NCBI GenBank assembly: GCA_003220495.1
Contig: QHSP01000031.1
Location: forward strand, 23,895 to 87,894
Origin: Candidatus Rokuibacteriota bacterium
GTDB taxonomy: Bacteria > Methylomirabilota > Methylomirabilia > Rokubacteriales > CSP1-6
Length of the DNA stretch: 64,000 nt
Direction of reading: 5' to 3'
A model generated the notes under the pieces. The model had not been told where the DNA came from, searched no databases, and was given only the letters and a program-made list of their open reading frames with translations. A program made the translations under genes and the position numbers. Positions 1-8,855 of this stretch are shown here, one piece after another (positions within the stretch are counted from its first letter, which is position 1; each line of letters opens with the position of its first letter).

Positions 1-561
1 ACGGCCCAGGAGAAGCCGGCCGAAAAACCAGACGAGGAACGAGCGGCGGAGGCGAAATCGGCGAATCCCTGGTACACGACGCTCGTCGGCGGCGTGTATT
101 CGGGCAGCCAGCTCCTTGAGATCCCGGCTCGGCTCGATCTGAAGGACTCGTACACGTTCGGCGTCTCGGTCTCCAAGCAGTTCGCGGAGTGGACGCGGTA
201 CATGCGCCTGGAGGGCGAGCTGCAAGTCCTCAAGCATTTCGGCGAGCAGGACCACTGGGAATTCACGGGGTCCCTGAATCTCCGGTGGGTCGTGTTCCCG
301 TGGAATCGCTACATCGAGACGAGCGTCGCGCTCGGCGAGGGCCTCTCGTGGGCGACCGAGATTCCCGCGCTCGAGAAGGCCGATCCGACGAACAGCGGCA
401 ACTCGCAGCTGCTGAATTACATCCTTCTCGAGGTCACGTTCGCCATCCCGGAATCGCCCTGGAGCCTGGTCACCCGAATCCACCATCGCTCCGGTGCGTG
501 GGGCCTGTTCGGGCACAGCGGCTCGAACATCCTGGAAGCCGGTATCCGCTACCGGTTCTGA
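1..561 (+). CDS. Outer-membrane beta-barrel protein, C-terminal part
   Basis: The reading frame is open from the first base, so the gene starts upstream and only about 186 residues are visible. The fragment begins with a charged Glu/Lys/Ala stretch. Alternating strands of an outer-membrane barrel follow, and the protein ends in YRF, the terminal aromatic residue typical of Bam-inserted proteins. A His-His-Arg-Ser-Gly motif near fragment residues 161-165 recalls the His-x-Ser pair of PagL-type lipid A deacylases, but the downstream acidic residue is spaced differently, so an enzymatic role is only a possibility. A GTG at base 94 could be misread as a start; it lies inside the barrel and is unlikely. 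Confidence 0.65.
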   Translation, partial: TAQEKPAEKPDEERAAEAKSANPWYTTLVGGVYSGSQLLEIPARLDLKDSYTFGVSVSKQFAEWTRYMRLEGELQVLKHFGEQDHWEFTGSLNLRWVVFPWNRYIETSVALGEGLSWATEIPALEKADPTNSGNSQLLNYILLEVTFAIPESPWSLVTRIHHRSGAWGLFGHSGSNILEAGIRYRF

Positions 562-589
562 GGGCGCCCCGCGGGCGCCGCGCCCGGCC

Positions 590-1369
590 TCACTTCATGA
601 GCTCGCGAAGCTCGACGAGGGCCTGGTCGAAGCTATCGACGCGGATGAGCCCGAGGCGCGGGTACTCGATCTCGAGAATGACGTAGAGCGACGCGGCCAT
701 CGCGGCCGCGAAGCCCAGCACGTGCGTCCAGCTGCGCGTCTTCGCCGTCGACATGCCGTGACCGGCCAGGAGCGCGGCCGCCAGCGCCAGCGCCATGAGC
801 ATCGCGAAGATGATCCTCGGCGGATGGAAGCGGGTCGCCAGCGTCCGGGTCGTCGTGATATCGAACATCGCGTTCAGCGCCGGCAGGATCAGTATCGTGA
901 GGTTCGGATGAGAGCCGGGCGCGCGCGTGGCCGCGACGGCCTGGCGCCAGATGTCCTTCTGCAGGCGATTCACTTCCGCGAGCGCGGCCTCGACCGCGGG
1001 CATGTCCGGAATCTTCCGGTAGACGTCGAGCCGCGCCTCGAGGTACCGGCGAAAGCTCTCCCGAAGAGCCGACTGTAGGTCGGGCGCGACCAGATCGACC
1101 CGCAGATAGGCGGTCCCGATCGCGTTGGTCTCCTCCACGATCAGATGACGGCGCTGGTCGAAGCGCGCCGCCGCCCCCGAGAACGTGAAGGCGATGAGCA
1201 GCCCGAGCAGCGCGAAGATCGCCCCCTCGACCGCGCCGACGCCCTCCCGAGCGCCCTCCGCATCCCTCTGCCTGCGTCGGATGCCGATGCGGCGGCCCAC
1301 CTCCAGGAGCACGACCATCCCCACGAACAGAGACAGGGCGGTGAGCAAGACGAAGAAGGTGAAGATCAT
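590..1369 (-). CDS. Bestrophin-like (DUF4239) membrane protein
   Basis: 259 residues with four predicted membrane segments: about 3-24, 49-68, 184-203 and 210-230. A soluble loop of roughly 110 residues lies between the second and third. The second segment followed by an Arg/His-rich stretch (AARFDQRRHLIVEETNAIGT) is the hallmark of the DUF4239 bestrophin-like family. Some members are suspected anion channels, but no function is established. The gene converges on the barrel gene to its left and diverges from the FAH-family gene on its right. The start is the ATG at 1369, directly before the first hydrophobic helix. Confidence 0.8.
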   Translation of the reverse strand: MIFTFFVLLTALSLFVGMVVLLEVGRRIGIRRRQRDAEGAREGVGAVEGAIFALLGLLIAFTFSGAAARFDQRRHLIVEETNAIGTAYLRVDLVAPDLQSALRESFRRYLEARLDVYRKIPDMPAVEAALAEVNRLQKDIWRQAVAATRAPGSHPNLTILILPALNAMFDITTTRTLATRFHPPRIIFAMLMALALAAALLAGHGMSTAKTRSWTHVLGFAAAMAASLYVILEIEYPRLGLIRVDSFDQALVELRELMK

Positions 1370-1432
1370 GGCACGAGAGCGTACACTCCCTTCCCTGGCA
1401 GCGGGATGAGACCAAGGGCGGGCGAACGCTGC

Positions 1433-1438
1433 TATAGT
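1433..1438 (+). promoter_or_regulatory. Putative -10 element TATAGT for the FAH-family gene
   Basis: TATAGT lies 32 nt before the ATG at 1471, followed by the strong Shine-Dalgarno GGAGG. It stands out in GC-rich DNA. No convincing -35 was recognised. Confidence 0.4.
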
Positions 1439-1470
1439 CCTGGCGTTAGACCAACCCGCAGGAGGGGACC

Positions 1471-2406
1471 ATGAAGCTGCTCTTCTTCGACGATTTCAGG
1501 CTGGGGGTGCTCAAGGGCGATGCCGTGGTCGACGTATCGGACGCGGTGAAGGACATACCGCACACCGGGCCGCACAACTTGATAACCGGCTTGATCGAGC
1601 GGTTCGCCGACTACAAAGGGCGCCTGGAAGGCGCGGCCGCGCGCGGCCAGGGCAAGCCGGTCAGCCAAGTTCGGATCAGGCCCCCCCTGCCGAAGCCCTA
1701 CAACATCGTCGCCATGGCCGTGAACTACATGGAGGACGGGACGCGCTCGGAGCCCGCGCCGATCAACGCGTTCCATAAGTCGCCCAACTCGGTCATCGGC
1801 GACGGCGACACGATGGTCCTCCCCGACGCGCCCGCGACGATCTTCGAGGGCGAAGCCGAGATGGCGCTGGTCATCGGCAAGAAGGCGAACGCGGTCAGTG
1901 CCGGGCAGGCGATGAGCTACATCTTCGGCTACATGAACTTCATCGACGGCTCGGCCCGCGGCCTGCCGCCGAGCGGCAACACCTTCTACCAGATGAAGTC
2001 GCGCGACACCTTCTGCCCGATCGGGCCGTACATCGTGACGGCGGACGAGATCGCCGATCCGCACCGGCTCCAGGTCAAGCTCTGGGTGAACGGCGAGCTC
2101 AAGCAGAACTACAACACGAGCGACATGGCCCACAAGATCCCGCGCTGCATCGAGTGGGTCACCTCGATCCACTCCCTCGACGCCGGCGACGTCATCGCGA
2201 CCGGCACGAACCATCGCGGGCTCAGCGGCTTCCAGAACGGCGATCGCATCGAGATCGAGACCGAGGGGCTCGGCCGGCTGCGCTTCAACATCCGGGACGA
2301 CCTCAAGCGGACCTGGGGCCGGGAGACCCGGCTCGACCGTCAGGAAAAGAAGCTCGAGGGCACGACGCCGCAGCTGACCGGGAAGTACACGCCCGCGCCG
2401 CGGTAA
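1471..2406 (+). CDS. Fumarylacetoacetate hydrolase (FAH) family protein
   Basis: 311 residues. The family cleaves C-C bonds or hydrates/decarboxylates oxo acids in aromatic and tyrosine breakdown, using one divalent metal. The E-x-E-x-E ligand region (Glu126, Glu128, Glu130) is present and Asp159 fills the third-ligand zone. The substrate-loop motif KSRDTFCPIGP, around 176-186, matches the usual K-x-x-D-x-F-x-P-x-GP. AGGAGG precedes the ATG at 1471. The exact substrate cannot be told; 2-oxo-hept-ene-dioate or acylpyruvate-type substrates are typical. The aldo/keto reductase and flavin hydroxylase downstream on the same strand are consistent with a catabolic setting. Confidence 0.88.
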   Translation: MKLLFFDDFRLGVLKGDAVVDVSDAVKDIPHTGPHNLITGLIERFADYKGRLEGAAARGQGKPVSQVRIRPPLPKPYNIVAMAVNYMEDGTRSEPAPINAFHKSPNSVIGDGDTMVLPDAPATIFEGEAEMALVIGKKANAVSAGQAMSYIFGYMNFIDGSARGLPPSGNTFYQMKSRDTFCPIGPYIVTADEIADPHRLQVKLWVNGELKQNYNTSDMAHKIPRCIEWVTSIHSLDAGDVIATGTNHRGLSGFQNGDRIEIETEGLGRLRFNIRDDLKRTWGRETRLDRQEKKLEGTTPQLTGKYTPAPR

Positions 2407-2490
2407 CGGTTCCAGGAGTCCCGGCGCGGGCTGGCGCGGATCGAAGAGGCAGTGGCCGGCGGTCGACGCCCTCGGCCGCTGCCTCTCGAC

Positions 2491-2871
2491 CTACTGCGCG
2501 CGCCGGAGCGTGACGGGCATCCCGCCCGCGACCTCGCCGGTGATCGTGTTCTGCTGCTTGACCATCATTTGCCCGAGCCTCACCGCCGGCAGCGTGAGAT
2601 TCAAGAGCTCGCCCTGGACGGTACCCTTGATCGGACCGGAGAGATCAGTCCGCCCGCCGACACTGATGGTGCCCGAGACGCTGGTCCCGGTCTGCGCCAG
2701 GGTCATCGTCACGGGCATGAACACACCGCCGGTGCCGGCGCTACCCGTCCACGTGCCGGCGACGTTGGCCGTGGGCGCGTTCGCCGCGGCCTGTTGAGCT
2801 TCTCGAGCGGCACCGCATCCAGCCGACCCAGCCGCGAGCAATGCCAGAAGCCCGATCGCAACGATCTTCAT
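2491..2871 (-). CDS. Small hypothetical lipoprotein
   Basis: 126 residues. An N-terminal hydrophobic signal ends at AGSAGC, compatible with a lipobox and a lipidated Cys19. An Ala-rich linker follows, then a roughly 85-residue domain rich in Gly, Thr and Val ([30 protein letters not shown]), which reads like a small beta-sandwich or barrel seen in many uncharacterised secreted lipoproteins. No known family was recognised. It is transcribed away from the aldo/keto reductase gene, and the region between them holds a perfect palindrome. Confidence 0.7.
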   Translation of the reverse strand: MKIVAIGLLALLAAGSAGCGAAREAQQAAANAPTANVAGTWTGSAGTGGVFMPVTMTLAQTGTSVSGTISVGGRTDLSGPIKGTVQGELLNLTLPAVRLGQMMVKQQNTITGEVAGGMPVTLRRAQ

Positions 2872-2927
2872 CGTAGATTCCTCCGACCGCCGGAGTAGCA
2901 GAGGCGCCGAGCATCAGCTATCAGACC

Positions 2928-2955
2928 TTCGTCGCATGCGACGAAAGGGTAATAT
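2928..2955 (+). promoter_or_regulatory. 18-bp perfect palindrome and -10 element (operator/promoter)
   Basis: Bases 2928-2945 form a perfect palindrome, TTCGTCGCA followed by its reverse complement. TAATAT at 2950-2955 is a good -10 hexamer, so the palindrome would cover the spacer and the -35 position. That is a classical repressor-operator layout. It sits between the divergent lipoprotein (2871) and aldo/keto reductase (2975) starts and could regulate both. No cognate repressor lies beside it. Confidence 0.5.
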
Positions 2956-2974
2956 ACCGCCCGGAGGTTTAGAG

Positions 2975-3841
2975 ATGATCGAGCGGCGACCTTTCGGCAG
3001 AACCGGCCACCTCAGCAGCGTCACCCTCTTCGGCGCCGCCGCGCTGGCGCGCGCGAGTCAGGCCGATGCCGACCGCGCGCTCGACGCGCTCCTGCGCTAC
3101 GGCGTGAACCACATCGACACGGCCGCGCGATACGGCGATTCCGAGCTGCGCATCGGACCGTGGATGGCGCGTCACCGGAACGATTTCTTCCTGGCGACGA
3201 AGACCGGCTCGCGGACCGCGAAGGAGGGCCGCGAGGACATCCATCGCTCGCTCGACCGGCTGCGCGTCGACCACGTCGATCTGATCCAGCTGCACTCGCT
3301 CGGCCACCCGGACGACTGGGACCAGGCGATGGGACCGGACGGTGTGCTCGAGGCGGCGATCGAGGCCCGCCAGCAGGGGCTCACGCGGTTCATCGGCGTG
3401 ACCGGTCACGGCTGGACCATCGCCGCCATGCACCGGCGGAGCCTCACGCGCTTCGACTTCGACTCGGTTCTCCTCCCCTACAATTTTTTTATGGCCGAGA
3501 ACGAGCGGTATCGCCGGAGCTTCGAGGAAATTGCCGCGATCTGTCGCGAGCGCAACGTCGCCGTGCAGATCATCAAGTCGATCGCGCGCGGCCCGTGGGC
3601 GACGTCGGACCGGACGCATACCACGTGGTACCAGCCGCTCGAGGACCAGGCGGACATCGACCGCGCCGTGCACTGGGTGCTCGGCTTGCCCGGCGTCTTC
3701 CTCAACACCGTCGGCGATCTCACGCTCATGCCGAAAGTTCTCGACGCGGCCAGCCGCTTCGAGCGCCGCCCGCCCGACGAGGCAATGGCGGGCATGGTCG
3801 AGTCGAAGCGGCTGACCTCGTTGTTCGGCCTCGCGACCTGA
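2975..3841 (+). CDS. Aldo/keto reductase
   Basis: 288 residues, NAD(P)H-dependent carbonyl reductase fold. The catalytic tetrad is visible: Asp48 and Tyr53 in [12 protein letters not shown], Lys76 in LATKTGSR, and His107 in LIQLHSLG. An in-frame ATG at 2936 exists, but the start at 2975 is preceded by GGAGG at a suitable distance and begins with the family-typical MxxRxFGRTG. The palindrome at 2928-2945 would fall inside the longer version, which also argues for 2975. The gene is followed 13 nt later by the flavin monooxygenase, probably in one transcript. The substrate is unknown. Confidence 0.9.
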   Translation: MIERRPFGRTGHLSSVTLFGAAALARASQADADRALDALLRYGVNHIDTAARYGDSELRIGPWMARHRNDFFLATKTGSRTAKEGREDIHRSLDRLRVDHVDLIQLHSLGHPDDWDQAMGPDGVLEAAIEARQQGLTRFIGVTGHGWTIAAMHRRSLTRFDFDSVLLPYNFFMAENERYRRSFEEIAAICRERNVAVQIIKSIARGPWATSDRTHTTWYQPLEDQADIDRAVHWVLGLPGVFLNTVGDLTLMPKVLDAASRFERRPPDEAMAGMVESKRLTSLFGLAT

Positions 3842-3854
3842 GCGCCGCTCGCCG

Positions 3855-5033
3855 ATGCCCCTTTCCACGATCGTCGTGGGCGGCGGGATCGGCGGGCTCT
3901 CCCTCGCACGCGAGCTCGGGCTGGCGGGGCTCCCCGTCGTCGTGCTCGAGCGGGCGCCGAAGCTGGCGACGGTCGGCGCCGGGATCATCATGAATCCGAA
4001 CGCGATGCGCGTGCTCGAGGCCAACGGCCTGGCGCCGTGCGTGCGGTCTCGAAGCGCGCCCTACCTCGCGCGCGACACCTTCGACCACCGTGGACGACAG
4101 CTGGCGACCCGGGACTACCGCCCGCTCTACGCCGAGGGACGCCTCGCGATCGGGGCGCTGTGTCACCGGGCGCACCTGCACGAGTGCCTGTACGACGGCC
4201 TGCCGGCCGGCACCGTCCATCTCGACACACGCATCGTCGCGCTCGAGGCCGGCGAGGACGGGGTACGCGTCGAGACCGAGCGCGGCGAGGTCTTCGGCGC
4301 CGAGGTCCTGGTCGGCGCCGACGGGATTCGATCCACGGTGCGCGCGCAATTCTTCGGACCGAACGAGCCCGTGTACCTCGGCTACCGATCGCATCGCTTT
4401 GTCGTGCCCAACGTGGGCGGGCTCGAGCATTTCACCGAGTTCCTCGGACACGGCAAGCGCGTCGGGCTCGTCCCGATCGGCGGCGGTCAGCTCTACGTGT
4501 GGACGACGTTCAATTCTCCGCTGGAGAGTCGCTCGTGGGCGCTCGAGAGCGTGGCGGCGCTCCGAGGCCTGTTCGGCGAGCTCACCGACGGGCGGGTGCA
4601 GCGGGCGTTCGGCGAGCTCACGTCGACCGATGGCGTCGTGTGCACCGACATCGAAGAGGTTCGCCAGGCCGCCTGGGCTCGCGGCCGCGTGGCGCTCCTG
4701 GGCGACGCGGCCCACGCCCTGACACCGAACATGGGCCAGGGCGCGGGTATGGCGATGGAAGATGCCGCCGTCCTTGCCGAGGAGCTGTCGAGGGCCGCCC
4801 GCGGCGAGACGGGCGTGCGGGAGGCCCTGACGCGCTACGTCGTGCGCCGCCGGCGGCGGGTGGAGACGATCGTCCGGTTGTCGCGCGAGGTCGGCGAGGA
4901 GGGCCAGCTCACCGGCAAGCTGGCCTGCTGGCTCCGCAACCGTCGCATCCGGCGCGAAGGCCGGTCGCCCGAGCGGGCGCGGGCAGCCCTCGAGCGTCTG
5001 CTCGCCTGGCCCCCTCGGGGCGAGCCGGCCTGA
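3855..5033 (+). CDS. FAD-dependent monooxygenase (aromatic hydroxylase type)
   Basis: 392 residues of the group A flavin hydroxylase family, which inserts one O2 atom using NAD(P)H and includes salicylate- and 3-hydroxybenzoate-hydroxylases. The Rossmann motif GGGIGG is at 9-14, the DG motif (GADGIRS) at about 154-160, and the GD motif (GDAAHALTP) at 283-291, followed by NMGQGAGMAMEDA. The stop is separated by one base from the ABC ATPase start at 5035, so the enzyme and the importer are probably co-transcribed. This suggests that an imported compound is its substrate. Confidence 0.88.
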   Translation: MPLSTIVVGGGIGGLSLARELGLAGLPVVVLERAPKLATVGAGIIMNPNAMRVLEANGLAPCVRSRSAPYLARDTFDHRGRQLATRDYRPLYAEGRLAIGALCHRAHLHECLYDGLPAGTVHLDTRIVALEAGEDGVRVETERGEVFGAEVLVGADGIRSTVRAQFFGPNEPVYLGYRSHRFVVPNVGGLEHFTEFLGHGKRVGLVPIGGGQLYVWTTFNSPLESRSWALESVAALRGLFGELTDGRVQRAFGELTSTDGVVCTDIEEVRQAAWARGRVALLGDAAHALTPNMGQGAGMAMEDAAVLAEELSRAARGETGVREALTRYVVRRRRRVETIVRLSREVGEEGQLTGKLACWLRNRRIRREGRSPERARAALERLLAWPPRGEPA

Positions 5034-5034
5034 G

Positions 5035-5805
5035 ATGAGCGCGCCCGCGCTGGAAGTCGTGGGGCTTCGAAAAGCGTACGCGCGCGACGGGCGAACGCGC
5101 GAGGTGCTCGACCTCGCGCGCCTGGCGGTCGCCGACGGGGAGTTCGTCACGGTCGTCGGCCCGAGCGGGTGCGGCAAGAGCACCCTGCTCCACGTCCTCG
5201 GGGGGTTCATTCCGTGTGACGCCGGACAGATCCGCGTTCACGGCCGCGAGGTCGTCGGGCCGGGGCCGGATCGCGGCATGGTGTTCCAGGAGTTCTCGCT
5301 CTTCCCGTGGCGCACGGTGAGCGGCAACGTCGGCTGGGGCCTCGAGGTGCGCGGCGCGCCGGCGGCGGAGCGAACCGCGGTCGTGAACCGGTATCTCGAG
5401 CTGACCGGGCTCTCGGAGTTCCGCGATCACCTACCGGCCGAGCTTTCCGGCGGGATGAAGCAGCGGGTGGCGCTCGCCCGCGTGCTCGCCTTCGATCCCG
5501 AGGTGCTCCTGATGGACGAGCCGTTCGGATCGCTCGACGCGCAGACGCGGGAGACGATGCAGGAGGAGCTGACCGCCATCTGGGAACGGACGCGGAAGAC
5601 GATCTTCTTCGTCACCCACGACATCGACGAGGCGGTCTATCTGGGCGACCGCGTCGTCGTGCTCAGCGCCCGTCCAGCGCGGATCCGCGAAGAGGTCGCG
5701 ATCGAGCTGCCGCGGCCGCGCGGCGTCGCGGTGCGGAAGTCGATCGCATTTCTGGAGTGCCGCAATCGAATCTGGGACCTGATCCGAGAGGAGAAGCCAT
5801 CGTGA
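5035..5805 (+). CDS. ABC transporter ATPase, NitT/TauT (SsuB/TauB) type
   Basis: 256 residues. Walker A GPSGCGKST is at 42-50, the signature LSGG at 137-140, Walker B LLMDEP at 158-163, the D-loop SLDAQT just after, and the H-loop in FVTHDIDEAV near 197. The Q-loop sequence FQEFSLFPWRTV is characteristic of the nitrate/sulfonate/taurine importer branch. It overlaps the downstream binding-protein gene by four bases (GTGA). The two permeases expected to dock with it are encoded further right on the opposite strand (6808-8363). Confidence 0.92.
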   Translation: MSAPALEVVGLRKAYARDGRTREVLDLARLAVADGEFVTVVGPSGCGKSTLLHVLGGFIPCDAGQIRVHGREVVGPGPDRGMVFQEFSLFPWRTVSGNVGWGLEVRGAPAAERTAVVNRYLELTGLSEFRDHLPAELSGGMKQRVALARVLAFDPEVLLMDEPFGSLDAQTRETMQEELTAIWERTRKTIFFVTHDIDEAVYLGDRVVVLSARPARIREEVAIELPRPRGVAVRKSIAFLECRNRIWDLIREEKPS

Positions 5806-6788
5806 ACCGCCGGATGATCCTCGGCCTCGTCTGTCTGGCCGGCCTGCTGGCCGTCACGCCGCTCGCCGCTGACGCGGCCGATCCGCCCCTGATTCGCTTC
5901 GGCCACGGCTTCGCCGCCGAGGAGCAGGCGTGGCTCATGGCGGCGCGGCCCGATCTAGCGCCCGGCCAGGGAACGAAGTATCGCCTCAAGCTCGTCTCGT
6001 TCCAGGGCAACCCGGAGCGTTTCCAGGCGTACCTCGCGAACGAGCTCGACGGCGGCACCGCCCCGGGCCTCGCCGTGATCTTCGCGCGCGCCCAGGGCCT
6101 GGACATCAAGATCACCGCCGGGATCTGCCTCGAGGCGGACGGCAAGGACTGGTTCACGACGGCGTACATGGTCCGAGACGAGGCGCCCGTGAAGAGCGTG
6201 AAGGACCTCAAGGGCGGCACCGCGGGCGTCCTCGGCTTCAAGACCGCGACGGATCTCTGGGTGCGCGCCGCGCTGCTCAACGCCGGGCTCGTTCCCGACA
6301 AGGACGTCAAGGTCGTGCCGATCGCCTTTCCCGCCATGGGTGCCGCGGTCCGCTCGGACAAGGTCAACCTGGGTACCTTCGTGGAGCCGTTCTATTCCGC
6401 GGAGGTCGCGAAGGGCGGCCTGCGGACGCTCTTCACGGCCGTGAAGGCGGTCGGCTACGATCACGAGCTCCTCGACGTGTGGTTCGGCGACAAGTTCCTG
6501 AAGGCTCAGCCCGACGCTGTGCGCGCGTTCCTCGCCGACTACGTCGCGGTGACCCGCTACTATCTGGCCAACACGGAGCAGGCCAAGCGCGATCTGCACA
6601 AGGCCGGCTTCGTCCGTACCCCCCTCGAGATTTATCTCAAAAATGCCGACTGGAAGCGCGATCCCAGCGGCCGGGTCGATGTCGCCAGCCTCCGCAAGCT
6701 CGCCGTCCTCATGCACCAGAAGCTCGGATGGCTCGAGAAGCCGGTCAACGTCGACGAGATGGTCGACCTGGGATATTTGCCGCGATAG
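5802..6788 (+). CDS. ABC transporter substrate-binding protein, NitT/TauT type
   Basis: 328 residues starting at the GTG (5802) inside the ATPase stop overlap. The open frame extends upstream, but only this start gives a classical signal peptide (hydrophobic 5-21, cleavage near AADA-AD). The mature protein has the NMT1/SsuA-like pattern: GTAGVLGFKTATDLWVRAAL, then a second lobe with GTFVEPFYSAE. It would deliver a small anion or precursor to the permeases. The C-terminus carries a helical extension (MHQKLGWLEKPVNVDEMVDLGYL) common in this group. The gene converges on the permease gene 20 nt away. Confidence 0.88.
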   Translation: MNRRMILGLVCLAGLLAVTPLAADAADPPLIRFGHGFAAEEQAWLMAARPDLAPGQGTKYRLKLVSFQGNPERFQAYLANELDGGTAPGLAVIFARAQGLDIKITAGICLEADGKDWFTTAYMVRDEAPVKSVKDLKGGTAGVLGFKTATDLWVRAALLNAGLVPDKDVKVVPIAFPAMGAAVRSDKVNLGTFVEPFYSAEVAKGGLRTLFTAVKAVGYDHELLDVWFGDKFLKAQPDAVRAFLADYVAVTRYYLANTEQAKRDLHKAGFVRTPLEIYLKNADWKRDPSGRVDVASLRKLAVLMHQKLGWLEKPVNVDEMVDLGYLPR

Positions 6789-6807
6789 AGCGCCGGTGAA
6801 CGCGGCG

Positions 6808-7593
6808 CTACTCCGCGTAGTACGAGTCGAGACGGTCCCAGCGCACGAGCCGATCGCGAAGGCGGACGACCAGGCGATCGAGCGCGACGCCGATGAGCGC
6901 GATGACGACCACGACCGCCAGCATGCGGTCCGTCTTGAACGAGGCGAGCGAGTACATCACCATGTAGCCGAGCCCGTCGGCCGAGCTGATCATCTCGGTG
7001 ATGATCACGACGATCATCGCGATGGGCAGGGCGATCCGGAAGCCGGCGAAGATGAAGGGCGCCGTCGCCGGGACGACGACGCTCCCGAGAATGCGCGCGC
7101 GCGAAGCGCCCATGTTGGCGGCCGACCAGACGAGGACGCGGTTCACGGCGCGGCCCCCCGCCTGCGTCGTGATCACGATCGGGTAGAGACACTCCAGGAA
7201 GATCAACAGCACCTTGGAGAGGCTGCCGATACCGAAGAGATAGATGAAGATCGGGAACAACGCGATCTTCGGGATCGGATAGGTCCACGAGAAGAGCGGA
7301 CCCAGGGCGGCAGCGACCAGCGCCGAACGCCCCATCAGCACGCCGAGGGCGACGCCCACGACGGCCGCGAGCGCGAAGCCGCCGAGCGCCCGGGCGAGCG
7401 AATACCACGCCTCGACCAGCGACTCGGGCCGGGTCGCCAGCAGCCCGAGCTGGGAGCCAATGCGCGCGATCGACGGCACGATGAGCGGGCTGAACCAGCC
7501 GCTGCGGGCCGCCGTCTCCCACGCGACCAGCCCGACCGCGAGAAGCGCCACGCGGCGGACCACGGACGCCGGGTCCGACCACAGGACGCTCAT
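6808..7593 (-). CDS. ABC transporter permease, NitT/TauT type (1)
   Basis: 261 residues, about six membrane helices. The cytoplasmic EAA loop is visible as NMGASRARILGSVVVPATAP, and the second half contains GLGYMVMYS. The start ATG at 7593 overlaps the stop of the upstream permease (ATGA). The open frame upstream of it encodes non-membrane sequence and is a shadow. It is the last gene of the set running from the Rieske dioxygenase at 10163. It probably forms a heterodimer with the second permease and uses the ATPase/SBP pair on the other strand. Confidence 0.9.
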   Translation of the reverse strand: MSVLWSDPASVVRRVALLAVGLVAWETAARSGWFSPLIVPSIARIGSQLGLLATRPESLVEAWYSLARALGGFALAAVVGVALGVLMGRSALVAAALGPLFSWTYPIPKIALFPIFIYLFGIGSLSKVLLIFLECLYPIVITTQAGGRAVNRVLVWSAANMGASRARILGSVVVPATAPFIFAGFRIALPIAMIVVIITEMISSADGLGYMVMYSLASFKTDRMLAVVVVIALIGVALDRLVVRLRDRLVRWDRLDSYYAE

Positions 7594-8363
7594 CGGCTCG
7601 TGGCGTCCTGCCAGGCGAGGACCCGCCTTCGGACGAGCAGGAGCATCTGATCGCTGGCGTAGCCGAGCGCCGCGACCGCGACGATCGCGACGTACATCAG
7701 ATCGAATCTCAGACTGGACTCCGATTGGCGGATGAGGAATCCGAGGCCGGAGCGCGCGTTGATCATCTCGGTCGAGAAGAGCAGGACGAACGAGAGCGCC
7801 AGCGAGACCCGAAGCCCGGCGAACACGAGCGGCAGCGCGCTCGGCACCACGACCTTCCGGAAGGTCTGCGAGCGGCGCGCCCCCATGTTGAGACCGCTCC
7901 ACACCATGATCGTGGACGTGCCGCGCGCGCCGTAGTAGGCGTTGATGAAGCACGGATAGAAGCACGCGAGCGCGATGACGGCGATCTTCGAGACGTCACC
8001 GATCCCGACCCAGAGCATCACGATCGGCAGAAAGACGATCTTCGGCACCGGATATGTCAGGAACACGACCGGGCTCAGGAGCTGATCCAGGCTCCGCACG
8101 ACACCCGCCAGGAGCCCGAGCCCCACTCCGATCAGCGATCCGATGACAAAACCGGGCAGCGAACGGGCAAGGCTCGCGCCGACATGCGGCAGGAGCTCAC
8201 CCGACCGGAGCGCCTCGACGACGTGCCGTGCGATCTCCGCCGGGCTCAGGATGAAGTCGGGATGGTCGAATCGAGTCGCGATCTGCCAGAGCGCAAGCAT
8301 CGCCAGGAGCATCGCAAGACCAATCGAGCGAGAGCCAGGGGGGGCGATGTCGGGGCTCGCCAT
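7590..8363 (-). CDS. ABC transporter permease, NitT/TauT type (2)
   Basis: 257 residues and six membrane helices, with EAA loop NMGARRSQTFRKVVVPSALP and GLGFLIRQ near the end. The start ATG at 8363 overlaps the stop of the dioxygenase small subunit (ATGA), which fixes both the start and the operon order. A longer open frame upstream encodes no hydrophobic sequence and is rejected. Two different permeases side by side suggest a heterodimeric channel, whereas many NitT/TauT importers use one permease gene. Confidence 0.9.
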   Translation of the reverse strand: MASPDIAPPGSRSIGLAMLLAMLALWQIATRFDHPDFILSPAEIARHVVEALRSGELLPHVGASLARSLPGFVIGSLIGVGLGLLAGVVRSLDQLLSPVVFLTYPVPKIVFLPIVMLWVGIGDVSKIAVIALACFYPCFINAYYGARGTSTIMVWSGLNMGARRSQTFRKVVVPSALPLVFAGLRVSLALSFVLLFSTEMINARSGLGFLIRQSESSLRFDLMYVAIVAVAALGYASDQMLLLVRRRVLAWQDATSR

Positions 8364-8854
8364 CAAAACAAACACACGATGCCGTCCAGCTCCGCCTCCG
8401 AATTGACGAGGTCGACGCGCTTCGCGGCGATCCGCAAGCCCTCGGTGCTGCGCCGCAGGCGGTGCTCGACCAGCGCGCCCCACACGCGCTGCCGCTCGCG
8501 GCGGTACTCGACCAGCACGAGCGTGGAGCCCACACGCACGTCGCCGCTTTCGGCGGCGTCCACGACGCTGACGTTCCCGACCTGATGCACGGTGCGCGGA
8601 GCGGGAATACGGGCATGCGCGCGCGGGTGCCGGAGCTGGCGAACGCGGACCTCGAGCAGGCGGCGGTCGTCGTAGACGATCGACGAGGTGGTCAGCGGAT
8701 CGGCCTGATTCGCCTGCAGCGGAATCCAGTACGTCGCGTCGTCGGTGAAGAGGCCGAGCCACTCGTCGAGCCGCCCCTGGTCGAGCAGCCAGGCCTCGTG
8801 ATAGAGAAACTGCTCGATCTCCGAGCGCAGCTCGACGTCGTCCGCCGCGCGCAT
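8363..8854 (-). CDS. Aromatic-ring-hydroxylating dioxygenase, small (beta) subunit
   Basis: 163 residues with the NTF2-like fold of the ring-hydroxylating dioxygenase beta family. It shows the opening ELRSEIEQFLYHEAWLLDQGRLDEWL, the central WIPLQANQ stretch and the RRLLEVRVRQLRH strand typical of the family. It is structural and packs against the catalytic alpha subunit encoded immediately upstream (start at 8856 is one base away). Its stop overlaps the permease start, so uptake and oxygenation of the substrate are translationally linked. Confidence 0.88.
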   Translation of the reverse strand: MRAADDVELRSEIEQFLYHEAWLLDQGRLDEWLGLFTDDATYWIPLQANQADPLTTSSIVYDDRRLLEVRVRQLRHPRAHARIPAPRTVHQVGNVSVVDAAESGDVRVGSTLVLVEYRRERQRVWGALVEHRLRRSTEGLRIAAKRVDLVNSEAELDGIVCLF

Positions 8855-8855
8855 C

